A stretch of 57,438 nucleotides of DNA, taken from the NCBI RefSeq assembly GCF_900129485.1, contig NZ_FQVW01000017.1, positions 1 through 57,438 on the forward strand, written 5' to 3'. The stretch is from Ornithinibacillus halophilus. GTDB taxonomy: Bacteria; Bacillota; Bacilli; Bacillales; Amphibacillaceae. Both the position numbers and the translations under genes were made by a program. This document shows, one piece after another, positions 28,121 through 36,142 of this stretch (within the stretch, counting starts at the first letter, position 1; each line of letters begins with the position of its first letter). Below the pieces are notes generated by a model, which did not search any database, was not told where the DNA came from, and saw nothing but the letters and a program-made list of their open reading frames with translations.

Positions 28121-29104
28121 ATGGAAACAATAATTGATGTGAGCAATCTTTATAAAACATACAAAAAAAGAAAGTCAAATGAGATTATAACTGCAGTGAA
28201 CAATATTTCCTTTTCCGTACAAAAAGGAGAAATACTAGGACTTCTTGGACCCAATGGAGCAGGCAAGTCGTCAACTATTAAAATGATCTGTGGTTTAATT
28301 AAGCCTGACAAAGGGGCAATTACTATTAATGGAATCAACAGCCAGAAACATCGCTTAAAAGCTCTCCACCATATTAGTGCTGTATTGGAAGGAAACCGTA
28401 ATCTTTATTGGCGTTTAACTGTTAGAGAGAATTTAGAGTATTTTGCAGGGAACAGAGGATATTCTCGAAAAGATAGGAAGGATACAATTGATGATTTATT
28501 AGAAAAATTCCACCTCAAGAATAAGGAAAAAGAAATCGTTAATCGATTATCACGTGGAATGCAACAAAAACTAGCTATAGCAGTAGCCATGCTAGCAGAC
28601 AGTGAGGTAATTTTGCTAGATGAACCAACCCTCGGCATTGATGTCCAAACTGGTTATGAAGTACGTGACCTACTCCAGAACATTGCAAAGAAATATAATC
28701 GGACCATCATCATTAGCTCTCATGATATGGATGTCATCCAAGATTTATGTGAACGCACAATAATTATCAATAATGGAACGATTGTTACCGATGACAGAGT
28801 GGAAAATTTATTACGTCTTTTTGAGGTACGCGCCTATACAATTACTCTTGGAAAATTATTAACGAAGCATCAATTCCATCTCCTTCAACAGAAATTTCCA
28901 CAACTAGACTATTCACCAGACATTTTACAGTCCACTTTAGAGGTAGAACTAAATAATAATGAAGAGATTTATGATTTATTTGACATCCTTAAGTTAGAAC
29001 AAATTCCAGTCGAATCCATTGATCGCAAAACGATTAATTTTGAACAAGTATTTTTAAAAATTGTCAAAGGAGAGATGCAAAATGCCTTTATTCAATCTTC
29101 TTAA
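28121..29104 (+). CDS. ABC transporter ATPase (ABC-2 exporter type)
   Basis: A 327-residue ATPase of the drug/antibiotic/sodium exporter class. Walker A is GPNGAGKSS near residue 50, the signature is the variant LSRGMQQKLAIAVAML, Walker B VILLDEPTLGID, switch His in SSHDMD. The C-terminal 90 residues are the usual accessory domain. An upstream frame begins four codons earlier, but ATG 28121 has AAGGTGG at good spacing. Cotranscribed with and overlapping the permease gene; expressed from the divergent promoter next to the XRE regulator. Substrate unknown; a peptide or antimicrobial is plausible from the regulator type. Confidence 0.88.
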   Translation: METIIDVSNLYKTYKKRKSNEIITAVNNISFSVQKGEILGLLGPNGAGKSSTIKMICGLIKPDKGAITINGINSQKHRLKALHHISAVLEGNRNLYWRLTVRENLEYFAGNRGYSRKDRKDTIDDLLEKFHLKNKEKEIVNRLSRGMQQKLAIAVAMLADSEVILLDEPTLGIDVQTGYEVRDLLQNIAKKYNRTIIISSHDMDVIQDLCERTIIINNGTIVTDDRVENLLRLFEVRAYTITLGKLLTKHQFHLLQQKFPQLDYSPDILQSTLEVELNNNEEIYDLFDILKLEQIPVESIDRKTINFEQVFLKIVKGEMQNAFIQSS

Positions 29105-29855
29105 AGCAAACCTAAGAAAAGATTATATTGGTATGAAACGATACCTACCAAATACTATTGCTATGCTTATCACTTTTTACTTAATATTTTTAGGAATGTT
29201 TGCAGGGATACAAATTGTTGGTGATCCAAGTACGCAAGATGCCAATATTCAATTTGTAATTGTAAACTACATTTTTTGGTACCTCTCATTAATTGTAGTG
29301 CAAGACATTGGCTTTCAGGTTGGTAGTGAAGCTGTTCAAGGTACATTAGAACAACTCAGTATGTCCCCAATGGGAATATCAAAAATTTTATTGAGTCGAC
29401 TAGTAGCGTCTGTTATTGTTAATTCCATTATCGTTGTTAGCCTGCTTTACCTATCCATGCTAACTACGGGACAGTGGTTAAATGTAGATGTGATCACGCT
29501 CCTCCCCATTTTATTTCTAACCATCATTAGTATGGTTGGATTTGGTTTTATTATTGCGGGGTTAACAATTGTATTAAAACAAGTCAATGCTTTTTTACAA
29601 ATCTTACAATTTATATTGGCTGGTCTAGTATTTATCCCTTTATCCGTTGCCCCATTTTTAGCTTTCTTCCCTATGGTGAAAGGAGTAGATTTGGTACGTG
29701 GAGTGATGATTGATGGACTTTCCTTAGGTGCTATACACCTCGCAGATTACATCATATTAATAGGTAATGCTGGTTTTTATTTTGTCATTGGCTTACTTTT
29801 CTTTAGATATTCTGAACAAATTGCAATGAAAAAGGGATTAATCGGCCATTATTAA
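29082..29855 (+). CDS. ABC-2 type permease
   Basis: A 257-residue membrane protein with six predicted helices and the ABC-2 layout. The frame is open from TTG 29061, but ATG 29082 has AAAGGAGAG at proper spacing and starts inside the end of the ATPase gene (23-base overlap), a normal coupling. Partner of the ATPase encoded just upstream. No substrate can be inferred. Confidence 0.85.
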   Translation: MPLFNLLKANLRKDYIGMKRYLPNTIAMLITFYLIFLGMFAGIQIVGDPSTQDANIQFVIVNYIFWYLSLIVVQDIGFQVGSEAVQGTLEQLSMSPMGISKILLSRLVASVIVNSIIVVSLLYLSMLTTGQWLNVDVITLLPILFLTIISMVGFGFIIAGLTIVLKQVNAFLQILQFILAGLVFIPLSVAPFLAFFPMVKGVDLVRGVMIDGLSLGAIHLADYIILIGNAGFYFVIGLLFFRYSEQIAMKKGLIGHY

Positions 29856-29949
29856 GGAAAGGCGCAGAGCACTCGGAGCATAACATCTCTGAAATACATT
29901 TTTATCTTTTAAGGAAAACTAGACATTAGCCAACTTTGAAACCCAAAAA

Positions 29950-29984
29950 GGGTTCTCATTTATCAAAATAATCAATGAGAACCC
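29950..29984 (-). terminator. intrinsic terminator of the alcohol-dehydrogenase-like gene
   Basis: GGGTTCTCATT (29950-29960) and AATGAGAACCC (29974-29984) form a perfect stem; the minus strand continues TTTTTGGG. Confidence 0.88.
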
Positions 29985-29997
29985 TCTTATTAATCTT

Positions 29998-30951
29998 TTA
30001 TTTTTCCATGTTAGCTACTAAACGTCCAGTAACTTTGTTATCTTCTAGCATCTGAATCCCTTTAGGAATTTCATCAAAAGTAAGTTCAGTTATTTTCGGA
30101 CTTACTTTTCCACTTGCAAACAATTCATAGATTTCTTCTATATCTTTCTTTGTTCCACCGTTACTTCCAACAAGAGTTGCTTGTTTAGTGATGATTGAAG
30201 TAACATTTAGTGTTGTTTCTAATTTACCCATACCAACAAGTACTACTTTCCCTTGGAATCCAATAGACTCTAGAGCTTCTCTAGTTGTTACATCAAACCC
30301 AGCAAAATCAATAATTACTTCTGGTTCAAATTGGGCAATTTCTTTTACGTTTTCATAGACACCTGCTGCACCTAGGTCTTTAGCAAGTTCACGTGCATTT
30401 GGATTTAAATCAACAGCATATACAGTAGCTCCTTTTGCAACAGCTGCTTCTAAAGCAATTTGACCTAATCCACCAATTCCAATCATACCGACTGTCATAC
30501 CTGCTTTAACTCCACCTTTAGTGAACGTTGCATGATAAGATGTCATTCCTGCATCCGTACCAGCGGCTGCTTGAGCAAATGATACGCCTTCAGGAATTCT
30601 CACTAAATCTTCTGCTGGAGCTAAAACTTTTGTTCCAAAGCCACCATCATATGCATAACCTGGAGCCATTTTACTTGGACCAGTCGGGCAAACAGCTACT
30701 TTGTCACCAACTTTATAGTCAGTTACTCCTTCACCAACTTCACTAATAACACCTGCAACTTCATGTCCCATAATTACAGGCAATTCTCCAAGTAGTTCTT
30801 TCCAACCTGGATCCCTTAAAACACCAACATCAGAGTGACACAAGCCAGCTACCTTCGTGTCTATTACAACTTTACCAGCTACAACTTTCGGGTCTTCTTT
30901 TTCTACCAATTCTAATGGTTCATTTGTTTCAACAAATTGCCAACCTTTCAT
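29998..30951 (-). CDS. zinc-type medium-chain alcohol dehydrogenase-like protein lacking the structural-zinc lobe
   Basis: A 317-residue NAD(P)-dependent dehydrogenase. Catalytic-domain landmarks are GLCHSD (Cys38, Asp41) and GHEVAG (His63, Glu64); the Rossmann motif is GIGGLGQIA near residue 160 and the acidic Asp181 after beta-2 suggests NAD preference. Two differences from typical ADHs: the four-Cys structural-zinc loop expected after GDKV is absent (VAVCPTGPSKMAP instead), shortening the protein by about 20-25 residues, and the third zinc ligand Cys is Asp in GTDAG. Likely an alcohol/aldehyde oxidoreductase; substrate unknown. GGAGGGG precedes the ATG. Confidence 0.82.
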   Translation of the reverse strand: MKGWQFVETNEPLELVEKEDPKVVAGKVVIDTKVAGLCHSDVGVLRDPGWKELLGELPVIMGHEVAGVISEVGEGVTDYKVGDKVAVCPTGPSKMAPGYAYDGGFGTKVLAPAEDLVRIPEGVSFAQAAAGTDAGMTSYHATFTKGGVKAGMTVGMIGIGGLGQIALEAAVAKGATVYAVDLNPNARELAKDLGAAGVYENVKEIAQFEPEVIIDFAGFDVTTREALESIGFQGKVVLVGMGKLETTLNVTSIITKQATLVGSNGGTKKDIEEIYELFASGKVSPKITELTFDEIPKGIQMLEDNKVTGRLVANMEK

Positions 30952-31187
30952 GTTGATACCCCTCCTTTAGATGTATGTACAATCCTATTATAAATCAAGA
31001 ATTACTTATCACTCAAAGAATCCCCATCACAAAGAGGCTGATTTTAATACTATTTAGACAACAGTTCAAAATTCTATCAAGAATTTGTCATAATAACTTC
31101 ATAAATAATAGAACTAAAATGATTTTTATTTAGGATGATAACTCCTGTATCTCTCTTACAGAGTCAAAACACTTTATTTTTCGTAAC

Positions 31188-31229
31188 TTGACTTAGGTCA
31201 ATTTAAATTTTGAATAGTCATCTTATACT
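31188..31229 (+). promoter_or_regulatory. class II FNR-type promoter of the metal P-type ATPase
   Basis: TTGACTTAGGTCAA (31188-31201) matches TTGA-N6-TCAA, the FNR/FLP half-site arrangement. A minus-10 TATACT is at 31224-31229. The box centre is 31194.5 and the inferred start is 31236, giving -41.5, the standard class II activator position. No good minus-35 is present, as expected for an activated promoter. Confidence 0.75.
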
Positions 31230-31269
31230 AGAATTAACAACAAATAAATTAGCTATGGAGGGGAAAAAC

Positions 31270-33123
31270 ATGCAAAGATATATATTAAATAAAAAGAATC
31301 AAATTACATTGATTAGTGCAATTTTAATCGTACTCGGATTCTTTGGCCGGTTTGGTTTAGACAACGTGATGATTTTCAATGGATCACTTATCATTGCATC
31401 AATTCTTGGTGTAGCACCAATTGCAATCCAAGCATATCAAGCATTGAAAGTAAAAGTGGTTAGTATTGATGTTTTAGTCACGATTGCTGTTATTGGGGCA
31501 GTATTAATACAAAACTATGAAGAGTCTGCTATTGTAACTTTCTTATTCTTATTTGGCTCTTATCTCGAACAACGCACCTTGAACAAAACACGTTCGGCGA
31601 TTAAAGAATTAACTGAATTGGCACCAGAAAATGCTTTAAAACAAATGGAAAATGGGGAGTTTGAGGAAGTTGAGGTTGATGATGTAGATGAAGGTGATAT
31701 TTTATTAGTGAAAACCGGTGCAAAAGTTCCTGTGGATGGAACTGTACTAACTGGTGAAGGCCATATTAATGAAGCAAGTATCACCGGAGAAGCCGTACCA
31801 GTGAGTAAAAAAATTGATTCTGAAGTATTTGCGGGAACTATTTTAGAAAATGGAACGATTCAAATACGTGCAGACCGTATTGGGGAAGATACTACATTCG
31901 GTAGAATAATTGAATTAGTGGAAGAAGCACAAGATTCCAAATCAGAAGCAGAACGCTTTATTGATCGATTCTCCAAGTACTATACACCAGCTGTATTAAT
32001 CCTTGGCTTTATCGTTTGGTTATTCTCTAAAGATATTGAACTAGCAATTACCATTCTCGTATTAGGATGTCCTGGAGCGTTAGTAATCGGTGTCCCTGTC
32101 TCTAACGTTGCTGGAATCGGAAACGGTGCACGTAATGGTGTACTTTTAAAAGGTAGTGAAGTTATCAACGACTTTAGTAGAGTGGATACCATCGTTTTTG
32201 ATAAAACTGGAACACTGACAGTAGGAAATCCTGAAGTGGCTGAAAAAGAATTTTACGGAAAAAATACTGAAGAAGCTCTAGGTTATCTAGCTAGTGTGGA
32301 ACGTGAATCGGACCACCCATTGGCAAAAGCAGTTTTACAAGATATTGGCGAGACTACTATCTCTGCAGTAGAAAAAACTGAAGTTGTTAAGGGTGGTGGG
32401 ATTGTCGCAAAAGTAAATGGACATCGAATTGCAGTTGGTAACGTAGCGTTAATGGAAAGAGAAAATGTTAAATTAGTTAAAAAAGCTCAAAAAGACATCA
32501 AACGCTTTGAGAAAAATGGGAACTCTCTCGTGTTAACTGCAATTGACGGAGAATTAAAAGTTCTAATGGGCATCCGGGATCAAATCCGCCCAGGTGTCAA
32601 ACAAGATCTTCAAAGGCTGAAAAAACTTGGTGTGAAAAATCTAGTTGTTCTATCAGGAGACAACCAAGGAACCGTAGACTTAGTTGCTCAAGAACTTGGA
32701 TTAACAGAGGCACATGGTCATATGCTACCAGAAGGAAAATCTGCTTATATTGAAAAGGTGCAACAAGAAGGTCATATCGTTGCTTTTGTCGGTGACGGAG
32801 TGAATGATAGCCCGTCATTAGCCTTAGCGGATATCGGCATCGCCATGGGTAGTGGAACAGATGTTGCGATTGAAACATCAGATGTTGTTTTAATGAACTC
32901 TGACTTTAGCCGTTTACCACACGCGTTAGGCCTTACAAAATCTACTTCAAATAACATGAAACAAAATATTATCATTGCAGTGGGTGTTGTAATAATCTTA
33001 CTTGCTAGTCTACTATTTAGCGAATGGATGAACATGTCTATTGGAATGTTAGTTCACGAATTAAGTATATTAGTAGTTATTTTAAATGGTATGAGGCTGC
33101 TCAGATACCGTTTGAAAAGATAA
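31270..33123 (+). CDS. heavy-metal translocating P1B-type ATPase with CPG motif
   Basis: A 617-residue metal pump. The start is ATG 31270, preceded by GGAGGGG; a frame open from 31210 lacks a site. No N-terminal metal-binding domain is present. Membrane motif is CPGALVIGVP (Cys267) rather than the CPC of Cu/Cd/Zn pumps, phosphorylation site DKTGT (Asp311), actuator TGEAVP, nucleotide-domain DHPLA (variant of SEHPLA), hinge GDGVNDSPSLALADIGIAMG. The cargo metal is uncertain; the CPG subgroup is less studied. Expressed from an FNR-type promoter, with an HMA protein and a Ric-like protein encoded next under an identical promoter type. Confidence 0.9.
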   Translation: MQRYILNKKNQITLISAILIVLGFFGRFGLDNVMIFNGSLIIASILGVAPIAIQAYQALKVKVVSIDVLVTIAVIGAVLIQNYEESAIVTFLFLFGSYLEQRTLNKTRSAIKELTELAPENALKQMENGEFEEVEVDDVDEGDILLVKTGAKVPVDGTVLTGEGHINEASITGEAVPVSKKIDSEVFAGTILENGTIQIRADRIGEDTTFGRIIELVEEAQDSKSEAERFIDRFSKYYTPAVLILGFIVWLFSKDIELAITILVLGCPGALVIGVPVSNVAGIGNGARNGVLLKGSEVINDFSRVDTIVFDKTGTLTVGNPEVAEKEFYGKNTEEALGYLASVERESDHPLAKAVLQDIGETTISAVEKTEVVKGGGIVAKVNGHRIAVGNVALMERENVKLVKKAQKDIKRFEKNGNSLVLTAIDGELKVLMGIRDQIRPGVKQDLQRLKKLGVKNLVVLSGDNQGTVDLVAQELGLTEAHGHMLPEGKSAYIEKVQQEGHIVAFVGDGVNDSPSLALADIGIAMGSGTDVAIETSDVVLMNSDFSRLPHALGLTKSTSNNMKQNIIIAVGVVIILLASLLFSEWMNMSIGMLVHELSILVVILNGMRLLRYRLKR

Positions 33124-33195
33124 CACTAATAGAAGGGAACTACCAAATAACATAAACGGGAAGTAATAAAATACTTCCCCCTTATTTCCTAAAAC

Positions 33196-33237
33196 TTGAT
33201 TTACATCAATTTCATCATACCAAATCTGAGCTATACT
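33196..33237 (+). promoter_or_regulatory. class II FNR-type promoter of the HMA/Ric-like unit
   Basis: TTGATTTACATCAA (33196-33209) is a perfect TTGAT-N4-ATCAA FNR consensus. Minus-10 TATACT at 33232-33237 puts the start near 33244 and the box centre at -41.5, exactly as for the ATPase promoter upstream. Confidence 0.82.
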
Positions 33238-33297
33238 TAAATTGTAAAGAAGAAGAGATAAAAAAACTTCATTTATTATTTGAAAGGAGAATGTTTT

Positions 33298-33531
33298 ATG
33301 CAAAAAGCAGTTATCCAATTAGAAACTTTATCATGTCCATCTTGTATGCAAAAGATTGAAAATGCTGTGAAAGGATTAAACGGGGTTGATCAAGACAGCT
33401 TAAAAGTATTATTTAATGCAAGTAAAGTTAAACTAGATTTTGATTCAGAAGCAGTCGCTATTAACGATATCGAAAAGGCTATAGAGAATCTCGGTTATCC
33501 TGTCATCAAATCAAAAGTGAAGTCTGCATAA
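33298..33531 (+). CDS. stand-alone heavy-metal-associated (HMA) domain protein
   Basis: A 77-residue ferredoxin-like HMA protein. Start ATG 33298 follows GAAAGGAG; a frame six codons longer lacks a site. Metal ligands are in LETLSCPSCMQKIENAV (Cys12 and Cys15), the CxxC motif, though with SCPSC rather than the usual GMxCxxC. CopZ-like proteins deliver soft metals to P1B ATPases. The adjacent ATPase has no HMA domain of its own, so this may act as its detached metal-binding module (inference). Confidence 0.87.
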   Translation: MQKAVIQLETLSCPSCMQKIENAVKGLNGVDQDSLKVLFNASKVKLDFDSEAVAINDIEKAIENLGYPVIKSKVKSA

Positions 33532-33584
33532 TTCTAAAAAACACTTATTACAAAGTACTCAAGAGGAGAAAGGGGAACCCAATA

Positions 33585-33884
33585 ATGTCTCAACAAACAT
33601 TTAACGAACTAGTAATAAAGCATTTCGAAAAACTAGATTTATACACTACAGCCATCACACGGGCACATGGTAAAAGTCACCCCGAAGCCTTTGAAGTAAG
33701 AGAGCTTTTCGAAACAATCAATGAGAAAGTTAAAGAGTCCGGCGACAACAAACCCGACTTGATTACAGAATTTGTTCAGTTACGTAAAATTACTGAAAAC
33801 TACACTATTCCTGAAGATGTTTGTGAAACATATGCTAGCACATTTAACATGCTGGGAGAAGTAGATAAAGCTTATCACGCATAA
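33585..33884 (+). CDS. small Ric/hemerythrin-related protein (tentative)
   Basis: A 99-residue, largely helical soluble protein. The block ITRAHGKSHPEAFEVRELF has the two spaced His residues and Glu found in small Ric-type (repair of iron centres) proteins of Firmicutes, and the end contains PEDVCETYASTFNML; I recall this arrangement from proteins annotated ric in lactobacilli, but could not check. AAAGGGGAA precedes the ATG. It follows the HMA gene by 53 bases under an FNR-type promoter. If the assignment holds, it would link metal handling to iron-centre repair in low oxygen or nitric oxide stress. Confidence 0.5.
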   Translation: MSQQTFNELVIKHFEKLDLYTTAITRAHGKSHPEAFEVRELFETINEKVKESGDNKPDLITEFVQLRKITENYTIPEDVCETYASTFNMLGEVDKAYHA

Positions 33885-33887
33885 ATA

Positions 33888-33945
33888 GGGGCGGTTCCTG
33901 TTTCTCAAATTGAATTTGCAAAACAGGAAACCGCCCTTAGTTTTA
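33888..33945 (+). terminator. intrinsic terminator of the HMA/Ric-like unit
   Basis: GGGCGGTTCCTGTTT and AAACAGGAAACCGCCC form a 15-bp stem with a 17-base loop, then TTAGTTTT. Confidence 0.9.
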
Positions 33946-34116
33946 GGGTATTTCTAGGTTTAGCCTGTATTTAACACTTCCTAGTTTTTTTGCGGTTGCT
34001 AAGAGCAGTTTTGTAAGAAAGGTTAAATTTGTTTTAGGAGACTTGTAGATGTTATTGTGGGGCGTATCTTTATAAATGATTCTATATTATGTCTAAAAAG
34101 AATAGAAGCATAAAAA

Positions 34117-34155
34117 ACGGTTCTCTTTTATCGAAAAATGATAATCGAGAACCGT
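34117..34155 (-). terminator. intrinsic terminator after the 197-residue protein gene
   Basis: ACGGTTCTC (34117-34125) and GAGAACCGT (34147-34155), with a TTATC/GATAA extension; the minus strand continues TTTTTTATG. Begins seven bases past the mini-ORF at 34162-34182. Confidence 0.88.
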
Positions 34156-34161
34156 CACTAG

Positions 34162-34182
34162 TTACCACATTTTTGATTTCAT
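34162..34182 (-). pseudogene. six-codon stub of a translationally coupled downstream gene
   Basis: ATG at 34182 overlaps the stop codon of the upstream gene as ATGA, with GAGGTGAAGG at Shine-Dalgarno spacing inside that gene's end. The frame reads MKSKMW and stops, then the terminator begins. This is the geometry of a coupled second gene whose body has been deleted. Confidence 0.45.
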
Positions 34183-34772
34183 GCCTTCACCTCTGACATA
34201 GAAAATGATAATCCACGAAAATCACGATAACCAAAGGACACCCCAGGATATCCAGCTTGGTGCCAACCAGGCGGAAAAAATTCAAGTCGACGATAATCTG
34301 GAGGATTTAAACGAGTGGTCCCATATGCTGGCCATTCAGAGTAATATCCAAACATAGAAAAGCGGTTTAACGCGTCCGTGACAAACTTAACCATTCCTGC
34401 ATTATTTTGAAAAGGAGATGGCAACAAGTATAGGTCGATATGGAGATTCTCTAAAGCGGATAGCGTTTGAACACGATCCTTCCTTGATAGATAAGAAAAC
34501 ATTCCACCGTTTGGAAATTGACTTTGTGATAATAGTTGTACTTGATGAGTATTTACTAACTGGGTTGCTGCAGAATCTAACATTACTGCAGTTGGGTAAG
34601 CTAGGGGGATTACCTGGTGATAAAGTTGCTGCTGAACTGAAATGTTATTATTTAGCCCAAACATGAGGTATTCGTGTATCTTCATTTGGATACCATTAAA
34701 CTGACTCGTCGTTGGTAACAAAGCATCTACTATGGCTTGATAAGTTGAAGTTACATAATCAAAAGCTGACAC
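34179..34772 (-). CDS. small subunit-like protein of a GMC/gluconate-dehydrogenase-type oxidoreductase (tentative)
   Basis: A 197-residue helical protein with no clear membrane helix, starting MSAFDYVTSTYQAIVDALLP and ending with an aromatic, proline-rich stretch (NPPDYRRLEFFPPGWHQ). I recall similar Bacillus proteins encoded directly before a GMC-family oxidoreductase and resembling gluconate 2-dehydrogenase subunit 3; this was not checked. Here the partner is missing: only a six-codon coupled stub and a terminator follow. The gene may be an orphan on its way to decay, though its own frame is intact. Confidence 0.5.
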   Translation of the reverse strand: MSAFDYVTSTYQAIVDALLPTTSQFNGIQMKIHEYLMFGLNNNISVQQQLYHQVIPLAYPTAVMLDSAATQLVNTHQVQLLSQSQFPNGGMFSYLSRKDRVQTLSALENLHIDLYLLPSPFQNNAGMVKFVTDALNRFSMFGYYSEWPAYGTTRLNPPDYRRLEFFPPGWHQAGYPGVSFGYRDFRGLSFSMSEVKA

Positions 34773-34890
34773 ATTAAGTTATACTTTATGTTGGAAGAAA
34801 GTTTTCAGTAGATCTATAGATAGGTATACTTAGAAGGAATTAAAAATCATTATGACTCTGAAAAGACCGAAGTAATGATACAACCTGGTA

Positions 34891-35220
34891 TTAGGCAAAA
34901 ACCACTCTAACACTCCCTTCGTTGCTTGCAGTTGCTAGACAGCTTTGTAAAAAAGTTGCAATCTGTTTTTTATCCCAATCTTTGAGGTTATCTTCTGATG
35001 GCGCATCATATTTACCATATAATTGTTTATAGGAATTTAACGCCTTTTCAATTTGCTGTACTGAAAATGTTGTACTGTCTCCACGCCCACTAACTCCTGC
35101 ATTGTACTCATTTGCATCAAGCAAATCATAAAGTATGACGGCATTATAATTCCCCATACTAAAACGAGCATAACCAATTTGTTCACTAGCTTTATTAAAA
35201 CCTGCAAATTCGTGACTCAA
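34891..35220 (-). CDS. hypothetical protein (109 aa)
   Basis: An intact frame starting at TTG 35220 with a strong AAAAGGAGG eight bases upstream. The product is soluble, with a mixed alpha/beta look and a C-terminal block KDWDKKQIATFLQSCLATASN followed by SVRVVFA. No motif is recognised. It lies on the same strand as, and 118 bases upstream of, the 34179-34772 gene. Confidence 0.65.
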   Translation of the reverse strand: MSHEFAGFNKASEQIGYARFSMGNYNAVILYDLLDANEYNAGVSGRGDSTTFSVQQIEKALNSYKQLYGKYDAPSEDNLKDWDKKQIATFLQSCLATASNEGSVRVVFA

Positions 35221-35572
35221 GAATAATCCTCCTTTTAAAATTGTAATTTTTGCTAGATAAATAAATGTTTAGTTTAGAAGAAAACTATCAAAAGCTTACA
35301 TAGTTAATCACTCCTTTCAGGTTCAGAGTTTTTTTGATGTTTTAGTTAAATAGGAAAAGTAAATAAAGACAGGTAGATTGAGGTTATTAAGATGGTCAGT
35401 CAAGTGGATTCTCTATCAATGTATATAATTAAATACAAATTAAAAATAGGTCAGTAGCTTAGTATGAGGATTTCTATTAAGTAATCAATCGAGGAAATAT
35501 TAATATATAATACATAATTCCATAATATACTAATTATGTCAATCGTCTACAGTTCGACAAAATAAGACAACA

Positions 35573-35621
35573 AAAAAAGACAACTTTCGCTTATCAATTT
35601 AGATAAATGAGAGCCGTCTTT
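35573..35621 (-). terminator. terminator-like hairpin
   Basis: AAAGACAACTTTCGCTTATC and GATAAATGAGAGCCGTCTTT pair imperfectly; T-run on the minus-strand side (TTTTTTTG). No intact gene is attached. Confidence 0.6.
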
Positions 35622-35671
35622 ATTTATGATATAGGGCAGTCCAGCTACAAGGGCTAGTCGCTTCCTAAACC

Positions 35672-35705
35672 TTACATCATGACACCCGTAAGTTGAAAGT
35701 GTGTA
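35672..35705. repeat. diverged att-like repeat (34 bp shared with 36902-36935)
   Basis: TTACATCATGACACCC followed by GTAAGTTGAAAGTGTGTA. The second half is identical to the sequence following the perfect groEL-end copy at 36900, and the first half differs from it at two bases. It looks like the left junction of an earlier or degenerate insertion. Confidence 0.6.
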
Positions 35706-35916
35706 TTTCAAGCGTAAGGCAAATTTCAAAAAATACAAGTGACAACAAGTAAAGGGGCAGCCTTGATGCTAACCTAATATCTGTAACTTTTTGTCTTAAA
35801 TAACTTTTGCTGAACTTGAAATGGGAAATACCAATTATTAATCTATGTTTCTTGAAAACCAAGGAACATTTAAGCCCCGATGAAAAATGGCCTCCACAAA
35901 GTTTTGGAAACAGAAA

Positions 35917-35955
35917 CGGTCCCCATCTATCAAAAAATGATAAACAGGAACCATT
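35917..35955. terminator. terminator-like hairpin
   Basis: GGTCCCCATCTATCA and TGATAAACAGGAACC form an imperfect stem with loop AAAAA. It resembles the hairpins at 29950 and 34117. No gene is clearly served. Confidence 0.45.
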
Positions 35956-36142
35956 CCTATTTACCGCACCTATCCCAATATATGCAGAAAACTCCAGTGG
36001 ATTCATTATGTTAAAAATATGTAGTGGTGGGAGTATGACAATAAATGTATATGATTTTTATGCAAATATATGGTGAAATATAGTACAATATATTTATGGT
36101 TATTTTATAAAATCCATAAAAATTAAAAGGAGGGACTAAGAC

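Larger units (their letters stand above)
35221..36142. other. decayed intergenic region with hairpins and an att-like sequence
   Basis: About 900 bases with no supportable gene. Open frames at 35547-35738, 35677-36006 and 35807-36076 overlap each other or run through hairpins and lack ribosome binding sites. Contents I can support: a hairpin at 35573-35621, the groEL-end-like 34-mer at 35672-35705, and a hairpin at 35917-35955. Confidence 0.6.

Noticed and set aside
35677-36006. 109-codon leftward frame and overlapping rightward frames in the island flank
   Set aside because: They run through hairpins and the att-like repeat, overlap each other and lack ribosome binding sites.
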